Assembly: GCF_008271805.1 (NCBI RefSeq)
Contig: NZ_VSRY01000173.1
Coordinates: 224,429 to 288,428 of the forward strand
From: Streptomyces sp. TRM49041
GTDB taxonomy: Bacteria > Actinomycetota > Actinomycetes > Streptomycetales > Streptomycetaceae
Direction: 5' to 3'
Length of the DNA: 64,000 nt
Shown here: one piece after another, positions 15,808 to 24,265 of the stretch
How positions within the stretch are numbered: the stretch's first letter is position 1
How the letters are laid out: each line of letters opens with the position of its first letter
Notes under the pieces: model-generated
Database searches by the model: none
The model's input: only the letters and a program-made list of their open reading frames with translations
Told to the model about the DNA's origin: nothing
Position numbers and translations under genes: made by a program

Positions 15808-16310
15808 GGGGCCGCCGTGTCGTGGATCAGCTCCGCCCAGACGACGCGGCCCGCCCCGTGCCGGGCGTCATGGGAGCCCCAGGCGCTGCTCACCGCCTCG
15901 ACGAGCAGCAGTCCCCGGCCGCACTCCTCGCGGTCCGCCGAGCGCGGACGCGGCCCCGTGACCCGGCATCCCTCGTCGTGCACGGCGATCCGGACGTGCT
16001 CGCCGCGGTCGCGCAGTTCGCAGACGACACGGCCGCTGGCGGTGTGCACCACGGCGTTTGTGAACAGCTCGGAGACGACCAGCTCGGCAGTGTCGCGCAC
16101 GTCCCCCTCGATGCCCCACAGCCCCAGCCGCTCCGTCGCGAGCCGTCTCGCTCTGGCCACCGCCTCCGCGCGCGCGGGCAGTTCGAAGGCGAACCGGCGG
16201 ACGTCGAGGATGCGCGGCCGTGGCACCGACAGGGGCGGATACACATGTGTGGAACCGGTCACCGGTCGTGCGGCTATGAGCTGGGGGGTGAGCGCATTAC
16301 CAGGTGCCAC
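15801..16310 (-). CDS. RsbW-like ATP-binding protein (HATPase_c, putative anti-sigma factor)
   Basis: About 169 residues from a GTG at 16310 with GAGGAA seven bases upstream; ATGs at 16340 and 16349 are alternatives. The HATPase_c N-box (ELVVSELFTNAVVHT), G1 box (IAVHDEG) and G2 box (GRGLLLVEAV) are present. Such small GHKL proteins are abundant in Streptomyces and are thought to bind sigma factors or anti-anti-sigma factors. It is divergent from the XRE/DUF397 pair and coupled to the small gene downstream. Confidence 0.85.
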   Translation of the reverse strand: MAPGNALTPQLIAARPVTGSTHVYPPLSVPRPRILDVRRFAFELPARAEAVARARRLATERLGLWGIEGDVRDTAELVVSELFTNAVVHTASGRVVCELRDRGEHVRIAVHDEGCRVTGPRPRSADREECGRGLLLVEAVSSAWGSHDARHGAGRVVWAELIHDTAAPC

Positions 16311-16442
16311 GACCGATTCCTCACATGGGAGCGGCGCCATACGCCGCATCTCCCCGGGGCAGAGCGCGCGGCAGCCGCGTGAACTGGTTCACCGACTGGT
16401 TCATCGGAATACTTTCCTCCCGTCGCGGACACTTGGCAAGTG

Positions 16443-16465
16443 GCACTCTGGAAAATGCAGAGTGC
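16443..16465. promoter_or_regulatory. Perfect 8-bp inverted repeat (GCACTCTG-N7-CAGAGTGC), probable operator
   Basis: The repeat lies 60 bases upstream of the XRE gene start and follows a TTGGCA (16432-16437) that could be a -35 box. Similar GCACTCTGCA-type palindromes are common upstream of XRE/DUF397 loci in my recollection, so it is the likely binding site of the XRE protein for autoregulation. Confidence 0.55.
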
Positions 16466-16525
16466 TGTGTTCTCTCTGTCCTTCGCATGGCACACTCAAC
16501 GAAACAGCGCGTGGGGAGGTCAGAA

Positions 16526-17392
16526 GTGAGCGAGCCGCGGTCCGCCCCCACGGTGGGACAGGTCGTACTCGGCAAGCGTCTCCAGGATCTGCGGGAGAGG
16601 GCGGGTCTGAAGCGGGAGGAGGCCGCGAAGGTCCTGCACGTGGCCCCGGCCACGATCCGCAGGATGGAGACAGCGGAGGTCGCGCTGAAGATCCCGTACG
16701 TCCAGCTGCTCCTCCGGGAGTACGCGGTAGACCCGGACGAGGCGGAGAGCTTCATCAGGCTCGCCGAAGACGCGAACAAGCCCGGCTGGTGGCAGCGGTT
16801 CCACGACGTCCTGCCCGGCTGGTTCAGCATGTACGTCAGCCTGGAGGGCGCGGCCGGACTCATCCGCGCCTACGAACCGCACTTCGTCCCCGGACTCCTC
16901 CAGACCGAGGACTACGCCAGGGCGGTGCTCCGCGCCGGCGCCGTCGGAGAGGTGAGGCCCGACGACATCGAGCGCCATGTCGCCCTGCGCATGGAACGGC
17001 AGTCCCTGCTCACCAGGACCGACCCCCCGCGGTTCTGGGTGATCATGGACGAGACGGTGCTGCGCCGCCGCCCGCCGGGGGCCGGCCCCGCGCTCATGCG
17101 CGCGCAGCTCGACCGGCTCGTCGAGGCGGCCGAGCTGCCGCACGTCACCCTCCAGGTGGCGGAGTTCGCGACGGGCCACCACCCCGGCACGTACGGCCCC
17201 TTCGTGCTCTTCCGGTTCGCCATGCCGGAACTCCCGGACATGGTCTACAGCGAGTACCTGACCGGCGCGGTCTACCTCGACGCGCGCCCCGAGGTGGCCT
17301 CCCACCTCGAGGTCATGGACCGCATGGCGGCGCAGGCCGCCACCGCACAACGTACGAAGGAAATCCTCCGGGCTTTCCGCAAGGAGCTGTGA
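16526..17392 (+). CDS. XRE-family regulator with DUF5753 domain (WhiJ-like)
   Basis: 288 residues from a GTG after GGGGAGGTC. Residues 15-75 are a helix-turn-helix (LGKRLQDLRERAGLKREEAA, then VAPATIRRMETAEV). The rest is the DUF5753 sensor domain (YEPHFVPGLLQTEDYARAVL, ERHVALRMERQSLL, HVTLQVAEFATGHHPG, FVLFRF). This is the WhiJ/BldB-associated regulator family with many paralogues in Streptomyces, acting with a small DUF397 protein. Here the DUF397 gene follows directly. Probably represses itself through the inverted repeat upstream. Confidence 0.92.
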   Translation: MSEPRSAPTVGQVVLGKRLQDLRERAGLKREEAAKVLHVAPATIRRMETAEVALKIPYVQLLLREYAVDPDEAESFIRLAEDANKPGWWQRFHDVLPGWFSMYVSLEGAAGLIRAYEPHFVPGLLQTEDYARAVLRAGAVGEVRPDDIERHVALRMERQSLLTRTDPPRFWVIMDETVLRRRPPGAGPALMRAQLDRLVEAAELPHVTLQVAEFATGHHPGTYGPFVLFRFAMPELPDMVYSEYLTGAVYLDARPEVASHLEVMDRMAAQAATAQRTKEILRAFRKEL

Positions 17393-17629
17393 ATGGTTCG
17401 CATATACAACGGCATGCCGGCCGCCGACCTCGGCGCCGAGGGGTGGCACAAGCCGTGGAGCGGCGGCAACGGCGGCAACTGCATCGAGGCCATGAAGCTG
17501 GCCGACGGCAGAGTCGCCGTACGCCAGTCCGCCGACCCTGACGGCCCCGCACTCATCTACACCCCCGGGGAGATCGCCGCCTTCATCCGGGGCGCCAAGT
17601 CCGGCCAGGCCGACTTCCTGCTCACCTGA
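17393..17629 (+). CDS. DUF397 domain protein
   Basis: 78 residues, ATG directly after the TGA of the XRE gene. The family signature is clear: WHKPWSGGNGGNCIEAM, VAVRQSADPDGPALIYTPGE and AFIRGAKSGQADFL. DUF397 proteins pair with the WhiJ-like XRE regulator and are thought to release it from DNA. The two genes form an operon-like cassette. Confidence 0.92.
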   Translation: MVRIYNGMPAADLGAEGWHKPWSGGNGGNCIEAMKLADGRVAVRQSADPDGPALIYTPGEIAAFIRGAKSGQADFLLT

Positions 17630-17705
17630 TTGGGAGTCATAGAGTGCTGATCTACGCTCACTTAGCCGACGAAGCCGCTTCCACCCACGACCACCGGAGT
17701 GTCAG

Positions 17706-18524
17706 ATGACCGGAAACGACACCGCTGCCGAAGGCGTACGCATCGACACCAGCAAGCCGCATCCCGCCCGGATGTACGACTGGTTCCTCGGCGGTAAGGA
17801 CAACTACCCGGTCGACGAGGAGATGGCACGGCAGCTTCTCACCATCGACGCCCGGGGCCGGGACATGGCCAGGGTCAACCGGGCCTACATGCACAGGGCG
17901 ATTTGCTGGCTCGGCACCGAGGGCGGCGTCCGCCAGTACCTGGACATCGGCACCGGCATCCCGACCGAGCCCAACCTCCACCAGATCGCCCAGCAGGTCG
18001 CCCCGGAGTCGCGGATCGTCTACTGCGACAACGACCCCATCGTCCTCGCGCACGCCGAGGCGCTGCTGCGCTCCACCCCCGAAGGCGCCACCGAGTACAT
18101 CCAGGCCGACGCCCGCGACCCCCAGCTCATCCTCGAACGGGCGGGGAAGACCCTGGACTTCACGCAACCGGTCGCCCTCTCCCTCCTCGCGCTGCTCCAC
18201 TTCGTGGACGACGAGGACGGCGCCTACGAGCTGGTCGGCCGGCTGGTCGACCGGCTGGCGCCCGGCAGCTACCTGGTCCTGTCGCACGTCACCGGTGACT
18301 TCGACCCGGAGGGCGCCGCCAAGGCCCGCGCGATGTACCAGGGGCGCGGCCTGACCCTGCGGCCCCGCACGCGAGAGGAGTTCGCCCGGTTCTTCGACGG
18401 TCTCGAGCTCGTCGAGCCGGGTGTCTCACTGACCGCAGAGTGGCACCCGGAGCTGGGCGAGCCCGTCCCCGTCGCCGGGAACGACCCCATCCCGGGCTAC
18501 GCCGCAGTCGCCCGCAAGCCGTAA
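17706..18524 (+). CDS. SAM-dependent methyltransferase (DUF574 family)
   Basis: 272 residues. IDTSKPHPARMYDWFLGGKDNY is the hallmark start of this Streptomyces family. The SAM site is QYLDIGTGIPTEPN, followed by YCDNDPIVLAHAEALL and the late part VARKP. The substrate is unknown; these genes often sit beside XRE/DUF397 cassettes, as here, 76 bases downstream. Confidence 0.9.
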   Translation: MTGNDTAAEGVRIDTSKPHPARMYDWFLGGKDNYPVDEEMARQLLTIDARGRDMARVNRAYMHRAICWLGTEGGVRQYLDIGTGIPTEPNLHQIAQQVAPESRIVYCDNDPIVLAHAEALLRSTPEGATEYIQADARDPQLILERAGKTLDFTQPVALSLLALLHFVDDEDGAYELVGRLVDRLAPGSYLVLSHVTGDFDPEGAAKARAMYQGRGLTLRPRTREEFARFFDGLELVEPGVSLTAEWHPELGEPVPVAGNDPIPGYAAVARKP

Positions 18525-18539
18525 CGGCGGGCAACGGCT

Positions 18540-18660
18540 ACCGCCGACTGGAACCGCGGTGGCTCGTCGGCCGTGTATCCGTCACCGAGGAACATCAGGT
18601 TGAACCGTTTCGCCGCGGGGCCCGTCATAAGGAGAGGGGCAACGGTCGGGGCGGCGTCGG
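18540..18660 (-). pseudogene. Fragment of M64 (IgA-peptidase-like) metallopeptidase
   Basis: The minus strand reads LLMTGPAAKRFNLMFLGDGY then TADEPPRFQSAV. This matches the M64 start region (NGPxxKRINLVxLGDGYTADEL..F), the part before the catalytic HExxH. Nothing downstream continues the protein, and no other gene is seen between 18525 and 18810. Confidence 0.55.
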
Positions 18661-18810
18661 GGGGCGCCGCCGCGGTCCGTCCCCTCTCCCGCGCTGCTGA
18701 CGCCCCGGCGCCCGGTCGTGGCGGGCACATGGCCGATGCGTGCGCCGGGCGGCCCGTCCCCCCGCACGGGACTCGTCTCCGGTGCGGGGCGCCCGGGCGG
18801 AGGCGCGGGC

Positions 18811-20460
18811 TCAGCCCATCCGGAGTACGTCCGTCATCGCCTGCCGCAACATCCCCTCCGGGTCCGGCGCCGGTCCCCGCGACCGCCACGCCACGAACCC
18901 GTCCGGCCGCACCAGCACCGCCCCCTCGGCCGTCGTGCCGTGCACCTGAGCCCAGTCGGCCCCGTCCTGCTGGGTCAGTTCGGCGCCGGGACCCGTGCCG
19001 ATCCGGTACGACTCGAGCCGTACGGACCCACCATCGGCGATTTTCCGGGCGGCAGCGTGCCACCCCGTCGTGCCCTGCGCGCAGCTGAGCAGCACCATGG
19101 ACCGCTCGTACAGGTCGAGAGTGGACAGCCGGGTCGGCTGTGCACCGGACCGTCGCAGCCACATGTGGGGCGCCCGGCTGCCCGGTTCACCCGTCAGGCG
19201 CATCTCCTCGGGCACCACCGCCATCGCAGGAGGGGCGGCCACGACGGCGCCGCGCGGGTAGCGGTAGCCCAGGGCGACCTTGAGGATCCCGCCCTGCCTG
19301 CCGCCCCCGGCCGGACCGGGGCCCGGGGAGTAGCCGGGGTGGCTGTGCTCCACCGAGCGCGCCGACGCGCGGGCGCTGGTCGCCCGTGCCACCGGCCGGC
19401 GCTCCGTGTCGTACGTCTCCATCAGTCCCGGACCGGCCCAGCCGTCCAGCACGGCGGCCAGTTTCCAGGCCAGGTTGTGCGCGTCCTGGATGCCTGTGTT
19501 GGAACCGAATGCTCCGGTCGGGGACATCTCGTGGGCGGAGTCCCCGGCGAGAAACACCCGGCCGACCGCGTACCGGTCGGCGACGCGCTCCGCCGCGTGC
19601 CACGACGCCTTGCCGGTGATCTCCACGTCGAGGTCGGGAACTCCGGTGGCCCGGCGGATGTGCCGTGCGCACCGCTCGTCCATGAAGTGCTCCATGGTCT
19701 CGCCGCGTTCCGGATGCCAGGGCGCGTGGAAGACCCAGTTCTCCTCGTTGTCGACCGGCAGCAGAGCCCCGTCGGCCTCTGGGCCGGTCAGGTAGCACAC
19801 GATGAAGCGCCGGTCGCCCACCACGTTCGCGAGCATCTTGGACCGGAACGTGATGCTCACGTTGTGGAAGAGTTCGCCGGGTCCGGTCTGGCCGATGCCG
19901 AGCCGGTTGCGGACCGGACTTCGCGGACCGTCCGCCGCGACGAGGTAGTCCGCGCGGATGGTGTAGTGCTCCTCCGTGTCCCGGTTCCGCACCAGCGCGG
20001 TCACTCCTTCGGAGTCCTGGTCGAAGGACACCATCTCCGTGGCGTACCGCAGATCGCCGCCGAGCTCCCGAGCGCCCTCCAGCAGCACGGGCTCGAGGTC
20101 GTTCTGGCTGCACAGACACCATGAGCCGGGGCTGAACCGCGCGAGCCCGCCCCCCGGGTCGATCTGCCGGAACAACCACTCGCCGACGTCACCGACGAGG
20201 GACGGCGTCCGCAGGATGCCGTGGTTGTCGGCCAGGAGCGACGCGGCCTCCCTGATCCGCGGCTCGATGCCGGCCACCCGGAACAGCTCCATCGTGCGGA
20301 CGTTGTTGCCGCGTCCGCGCGGATGGATCGAGGTTGCCGCATGCCGCTCGACAAGGGTGTGCGGTACGCCGTGACGGCCCAGGAACAGGGAGAGCGACAG
20401 GCCCACCAGGGAGCCGCCTGCGATGAGGACCGGGACGCGGTGGTCGGCATCTTCTTTCAT
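18811..20460 (-). CDS. FAD-dependent aromatic polyketide hydroxylase (group A monooxygenase)
   Basis: 549 residues from an ATG seven bases after GGAGG. N-terminal FAD site VLIAGGSLVGLSLSLFLGRH (GxGxxG variant), DG motif VAADGPRSPVRNRLG, and the second FAD motif VFLAGDSAHEMSPTGAFGSN. The C-terminal thioredoxin-like part is present (VLVRPDGFVAWRS). This matches polyketide hydroxylases such as those of the whiE spore-pigment and anthracycline pathways, which oxidise aromatic rings using NADPH and O2. It is divergent from the ABM/SchA-CurD gene, the same arrangement as the hydroxylase end of spore-pigment clusters. Confidence 0.88.
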   Translation of the reverse strand: MKEDADHRVPVLIAGGSLVGLSLSLFLGRHGVPHTLVERHAATSIHPRGRGNNVRTMELFRVAGIEPRIREAASLLADNHGILRTPSLVGDVGEWLFRQIDPGGGLARFSPGSWCLCSQNDLEPVLLEGARELGGDLRYATEMVSFDQDSEGVTALVRNRDTEEHYTIRADYLVAADGPRSPVRNRLGIGQTGPGELFHNVSITFRSKMLANVVGDRRFIVCYLTGPEADGALLPVDNEENWVFHAPWHPERGETMEHFMDERCARHIRRATGVPDLDVEITGKASWHAAERVADRYAVGRVFLAGDSAHEMSPTGAFGSNTGIQDAHNLAWKLAAVLDGWAGPGLMETYDTERRPVARATSARASARSVEHSHPGYSPGPGPAGGGRQGGILKVALGYRYPRGAVVAAPPAMAVVPEEMRLTGEPGSRAPHMWLRRSGAQPTRLSTLDLYERSMVLLSCAQGTTGWHAAARKIADGGSVRLESYRIGTGPGAELTQQDGADWAQVHGTTAEGAVLVRPDGFVAWRSRGPAPDPEGMLRQAMTDVLRMG

Positions 20461-20662
20461 CAACGCCTCCAGGCGCGGCAGTGCAGTATACGGAACGCGA
20501 TGGGGTTTCCATGCCCCCTCGATAGCCGATCTGCGTGCCCAATCACCCATGTGGTTCACGCAAGTCGCGCAACCGCACACCAGCGGCACAAGATCGAGAC
20601 CCGCCGATGTCGCTCACACCGGTGCGGCGTTCGCCTCTGTCACTGAAGGAGATGTGCGCAGG

Positions 20663-21820
20663 ATGACCACGTTGGAAGAAGTTTCGCAGCAGTTGCCGCA
20701 ACGGCTGTCGGAGCGGGTCTCACAGTCCGTGTTCGACGACTCCAGGCTCCGTGTCGTCCTCCTGCTGGACCTGTACGACGGGGCCCAGCAGCAGTTCCTG
20801 GAAACGTACGAACACTTGCGCAACCACGTGGCGTCCGTCCCGGGCCACGTCAGCGAGCAGTTGTGCCAGTCGATCGAGAATCCGTCCCAATGGCTCATCA
20901 CCAGCGAATGGGAGAGCGCCCCGCCCTTCCTCGCCTGGGTGAACAGCGAGGAACACGTGCAGATGGTCAAGCCGCTGCACAACTGTGTGCGGGACACCAG
21001 GTCGCTGCGCTTCCACGTACTGCGGGAGACCGGCGGATCGGCGTCCGCCTCCGAGGGCGCGAAGGGGCGGCTGCAGCCGTCTCCCCGGATCGGCGACGGT
21101 GTGATCCGCCACGCGCTCACGTTCACCGTCAAGCCCGGCAGCGAGCAGGCCGTCGCCCGGCTGCTGGCCGACTACGCGGCGCCCGAGCCGCGGGTCGACG
21201 ACACCACACGGCTGTGCCGCACCTCCCTGTTCATGCACGGTAACCGGGTCGTACGGGCCATCGAGGTGCGCGGCGACCTGCTCGCGGCACTGCGCCACGT
21301 CGCCCGGCAGCCGGAGGTGGAGGCCGTGGAGAAGGCCATCAACCCCCACCTCGAGCAGGACCGGGACCTCAGCGACCCCGAGTCCGCCCGGGTCTTCTTC
21401 ACCCGGGCCGCGCTGCCCGCCGTCCACCATGTGACGACGGGCGGGCCGGTGCCGGCGGACGCACAGCGCCACGCCCTGTGCTACCCCGCTCGGCAGGGCT
21501 GCGGAATGGAGCTCGCCCGGCTGCTCGCCCGGCACGGCGACGCGATGGCGGGCGATGCGCAGAGCCCCGTCCGCAACAGCACGATCTTCCAGCGCGACGA
21601 CGTCGTGGTGAGACTGATCGATGTACAGGGCGACATCGACGACCACCCCGCCCTCGCGCTCGGCCTGAAGGCCCCCGGGCAGGCGGCCGAACTGATGTCT
21701 CTCCTCGACGGCGACGCGCTCGGTGAGGACGGTGCCGTGCCTCAGAACGGGGACGTCGCGCGCCTCCTCACCCTCGTCGGCATGGACCTCATCACCGACC
21801 GCCGGTCGCCCGACGTGTAA
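20663..21820 (+). CDS. ABM-domain plus SchA/CurD-like protein (polyketide-cluster type)
   Basis: 385 residues from an ATG after AAGGAG. Residues 25-125 resemble an antibiotic-biosynthesis-monooxygenase fold (LRVVLLLDLYDGAQQQFLET, ITSEWESAPPFLAWV). Residues 145-370 are two SchA/CurD-like units (RHALTFTVKPGSEQAVARLL and RHALCYPARQGCGMELARLL). Proteins of this type open the spore-pigment (whiE/sch/cur) gene clusters. Their reaction is not firmly known. Here no ketosynthase follows; a methyltransferase lies convergently instead. Confidence 0.82.
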   Translation: MTTLEEVSQQLPQRLSERVSQSVFDDSRLRVVLLLDLYDGAQQQFLETYEHLRNHVASVPGHVSEQLCQSIENPSQWLITSEWESAPPFLAWVNSEEHVQMVKPLHNCVRDTRSLRFHVLRETGGSASASEGAKGRLQPSPRIGDGVIRHALTFTVKPGSEQAVARLLADYAAPEPRVDDTTRLCRTSLFMHGNRVVRAIEVRGDLLAALRHVARQPEVEAVEKAINPHLEQDRDLSDPESARVFFTRAALPAVHHVTTGGPVPADAQRHALCYPARQGCGMELARLLARHGDAMAGDAQSPVRNSTIFQRDDVVVRLIDVQGDIDDHPALALGLKAPGQAAELMSLLDGDALGEDGAVPQNGDVARLLTLVGMDLITDRRSPDV

Positions 21821-21883
21821 CCGCCTGCACGCACTTGTTCCACGAGTGGGCACGAGTGGGAGCGGGGCTCCGGCGCCTGACCT

Positions 21884-21948
21884 CGCTCCCGACACGCCGA
21901 TCGCCGGCCCGCGAGACCCGCGGACCGGCGATCGGCGTGTCGGGAGCG
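21884..21948. terminator. Bidirectional hairpin terminator with perfect 24-bp stem
   Basis: Arms 21884-21907 and 21925-21948 are perfectly complementary with a 17-base loop. It lies between the convergent ends of the ABM/SchA-CurD gene and the methyltransferase gene, so it probably stops both transcripts. Confidence 0.85.
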
Positions 21949-21973
21949 GACCACGGATGGTAATCCGTGGTCC
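21948..21973. terminator. Second hairpin, 11-bp stem with 4-base loop
   Basis: Arms 21948-21958 (GGACCACGGAT) and 21963-21973 pair perfectly. It directly follows the longer hairpin and lies eight bases after the methyltransferase stop, so it may serve that gene specifically. Confidence 0.7.
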
Positions 21974-21980
21974 GCCCGGG

Positions 21981-23009
21981 TCATCCGGGGACGGTGCATT
22001 CGAACGCGTGCAGATACGGGTTCACCGGACGGACCCCGTCGATGACCAGACCCGCGTCCCGCAGCCGGTCCACCATGCTCTGCCTGGTGTGCTTCGCCCC
22101 TCCGACATTGAGGAGCAGCAGCAGGTCCATGGCGGTCGTGAACCTCATCGAGGGGGTGTCGTCGACCAGGTTCTCGACGACCACGACCCGGGCCCCGGGC
22201 CCGCCCGCCTCGATGACGTTCCGCAGCGCCCTGCGGGTGCTGCCGTCGTCCCACTCCAGGATGTTCTTGATGATGTACACATCGGCCCGGACCGGGATGG
22301 CGACACGGCAGTCGCCGGGCACGATGCGCACCCGGCCCGCGAGTGCGCCGCCCTCGCGCAGTCGGGGATCGGCGTTCTCCACGACACTCGGCAGGTCGAG
22401 CAGGGCGCCGCGCATCGACGGGTACTTCTCCAGCAGGCTCACCACCACATGCCCCTGGCCGCCGCCGATGTCCGCGACCGACGAACTCCCCGACAGATCG
22501 AGGGCTTCGGCGACGTCCCGCGCCGACTGTTCGCTGGACGTCGTCATGGCCCGGTTGAAGACCTCGGCCGACTCCGGGGCGTCCTCGTGCAGGTAGTCGA
22601 AGAACCCCTTGCCGTAGAGGCCCTGGACCACGTTCTCGCCGGTGCGCACCGCCTCGTCCAGCCGGGGCCATGCGTCCCAGGTCCAGGGTTCGGTGCACCA
22701 CAGGGAGATGTACCGCAGGCTGTGCGGATCGTCCTCGCGCAGCAGTCGGGACATGTCGGTGTGTGCGAACGTGCCGTCCTGGTTCTCGATGAAGACGCCG
22801 TGGCAGGACAGGGCCCGCAGCAGCCGCCGCAGCGGCTGTGCCTCGGTCTTCACCGCGGCCGCGAGCTTCTCCACGCTCATGGGTGACTCACCCAGCGCGT
22901 CGGCGACGCCCAGGCGGGCTGCCGCGCGTACGGCGGCTGCGTATGCCGCCCCGAATACGAGTTCCCTCAGCCGCATGGACGGCGGGCAGGGAGGGCTTTC
23001 GGTCGTCAT
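21981..23009 (-). CDS. SAM-dependent O-methyltransferase (acetylserotonin/polyketide type)
   Basis: 342 residues. N-terminal dimerisation winged-helix domain (LRELVFGAAYAAAVRAAARL... LRRLLRALSCHG) and a C-terminal SAM domain with VADIGGGQGHVVVSLLEKYP, LLDLPSVVENAD, RVRIVPGDCR and IIKNILEWDD. This is the TcmN/DmpM-like family that methylates phenolic or carbonyl positions of polyketides and phenazines. It lies next to the hydroxylase and SchA/CurD genes, so it may act on the same pigment. Confidence 0.85.
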   Translation of the reverse strand: MTTESPPCPPSMRLRELVFGAAYAAAVRAAARLGVADALGESPMSVEKLAAAVKTEAQPLRRLLRALSCHGVFIENQDGTFAHTDMSRLLREDDPHSLRYISLWCTEPWTWDAWPRLDEAVRTGENVVQGLYGKGFFDYLHEDAPESAEVFNRAMTTSSEQSARDVAEALDLSGSSSVADIGGGQGHVVVSLLEKYPSMRGALLDLPSVVENADPRLREGGALAGRVRIVPGDCRVAIPVRADVYIIKNILEWDDGSTRRALRNVIEAGGPGARVVVVENLVDDTPSMRFTTAMDLLLLLNVGGAKHTRQSMVDRLRDAGLVIDGVRPVNPYLHAFECTVPG

Positions 23010-23055
23010 GTGCCGCCTTCGTCGTCTTGGCCCAAGGTGAATGGGGCCGGCATGG

Positions 23056-24132
23056 TCAGCACAGTCCCGCGGGCTGGGAGGCGCCGCAGATGTTGCCCTG
23101 GAGGTTGTTGCCCTGTCCGGTGTCGCCGTTGATCAGGTCCCCCGGCGCGTTGTGACGCACCAGGTTGCCGCTGATCACGTTTCGCTCGCTCAGGGCGCCC
23201 ACAAAGCTCTTGTAGAGCACGATGCCGCCTGAGAACGGGGAGGTGCCCGCGTTCTCCGTGACATGGTTCCCCGTCACCAGTGTGTCCTCGGCACCGGTCA
23301 GGACGATGCCGGAGCCCTGGATGAAGGGCAGCCGTTCGGTCTTCGGGCAGAACTTGTTGTTCCTGTGCACGAAGTTGCCGCGCACGGTCAGGGCCCCGGC
23401 CCGAGGCCGGGACTCGTCGCCGACGATGAACAGCGCCGCACAGTTGGCGGTCATGGTGTTGTTCTCGATGGTGAGGTTTCTGAGGCGTTTGACGGTGACG
23501 CCGATCCGGTTGTCCTGGAGACGGTTGCGCTCGATCACCGTCCCCTGGGTGTCTGTGGCTCCCGCCTCGGTGTCGGTCGTGTTGGAGACGAACAGGCCCG
23601 CGTCACCGTTGTTCCGGGCGGTGTTGTCCTGGAACACGCTGCGGACGGACCTCTCCTGGGCGATACCCGACTGCCCGTTCTCCTCGGCGGTCACCATCTG
23701 GACGGTCAGCCGGTCGGTCCGCGTCGCCCAGAGACCGTTCTGGGCGAATCCGGACAGTGTCAGAAGGCCGATGGTGGTGCCCTCGACCGGGCTGCCGTCC
23801 GTCCCCTCCACGCAGATTCCGTTCCCGGCCTGAGCGCAGGTGTTCCCGGCCTGCGCAGGGCCTGGCGTGAGTACGGTGCCGGGCCCCATCCCCCGGAGCG
23901 TCAGTCGGGATGTGGTCACACGGACGCTCTCCCGGTAGGTGCCGACGGAGAGGAGAACGGTGTCTCCCGGCTTCGCGGCGTCCACAGCTTGCTGAACCGA
24001 TTCCCCCGGACGCACCAGATGGGTCGTCGGACCGGCGTCGGGCGGAGCGGCGCCCAGTACCGATGCGACGGCCACTGCGGTGCATGCGAGGTACGTGATC
24101 TGGCGTTTCGTCATATTTTGACGTATGTCCAC
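23056..24132 (-). CDS. Secreted right-handed parallel beta-helix protein
   Basis: About 358 residues. A Sec signal (RQITYLACTAVAVASVLGAA) is followed by the pectate-lyase-like pattern GESVQQAVDAAKPGDTVLLS and VGTYRESVRVTTSRLTLRGM. Then come repeated beta-helix rungs of the form NxxxxNxxGIxV (for example IERNRLQDNRIGVTV and VTGNHVTENAG). It ends GNICGASQPAGLC with paired cysteines. Such proteins bind or cleave polysaccharides; the catalytic role is not clear. GTG at 24132 follows AAGGAGAG; an ATG at 24114 is an alternative. Confidence 0.82.
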   Translation of the reverse strand: MDIRQNMTKRQITYLACTAVAVASVLGAAPPDAGPTTHLVRPGESVQQAVDAAKPGDTVLLSVGTYRESVRVTTSRLTLRGMGPGTVLTPGPAQAGNTCAQAGNGICVEGTDGSPVEGTTIGLLTLSGFAQNGLWATRTDRLTVQMVTAEENGQSGIAQERSVRSVFQDNTARNNGDAGLFVSNTTDTEAGATDTQGTVIERNRLQDNRIGVTVKRLRNLTIENNTMTANCAALFIVGDESRPRAGALTVRGNFVHRNNKFCPKTERLPFIQGSGIVLTGAEDTLVTGNHVTENAGTSPFSGGIVLYKSFVGALSERNVISGNLVRHNAPGDLINGDTGQGNNLQGNICGASQPAGLC

Positions 24133-24265
24133 TCCTCTCCTTTCGCCACGCGCGTTAGCCCGCTGGGGAGCCTGATTTCGGCCATCCGGCGGTGTGACGT
24201 CCGAATCGTGATCGGCTGCCGGAGTGTCGCGTCGCGGGGGAGCACGGAGGAGCCCCACCCCTGCC

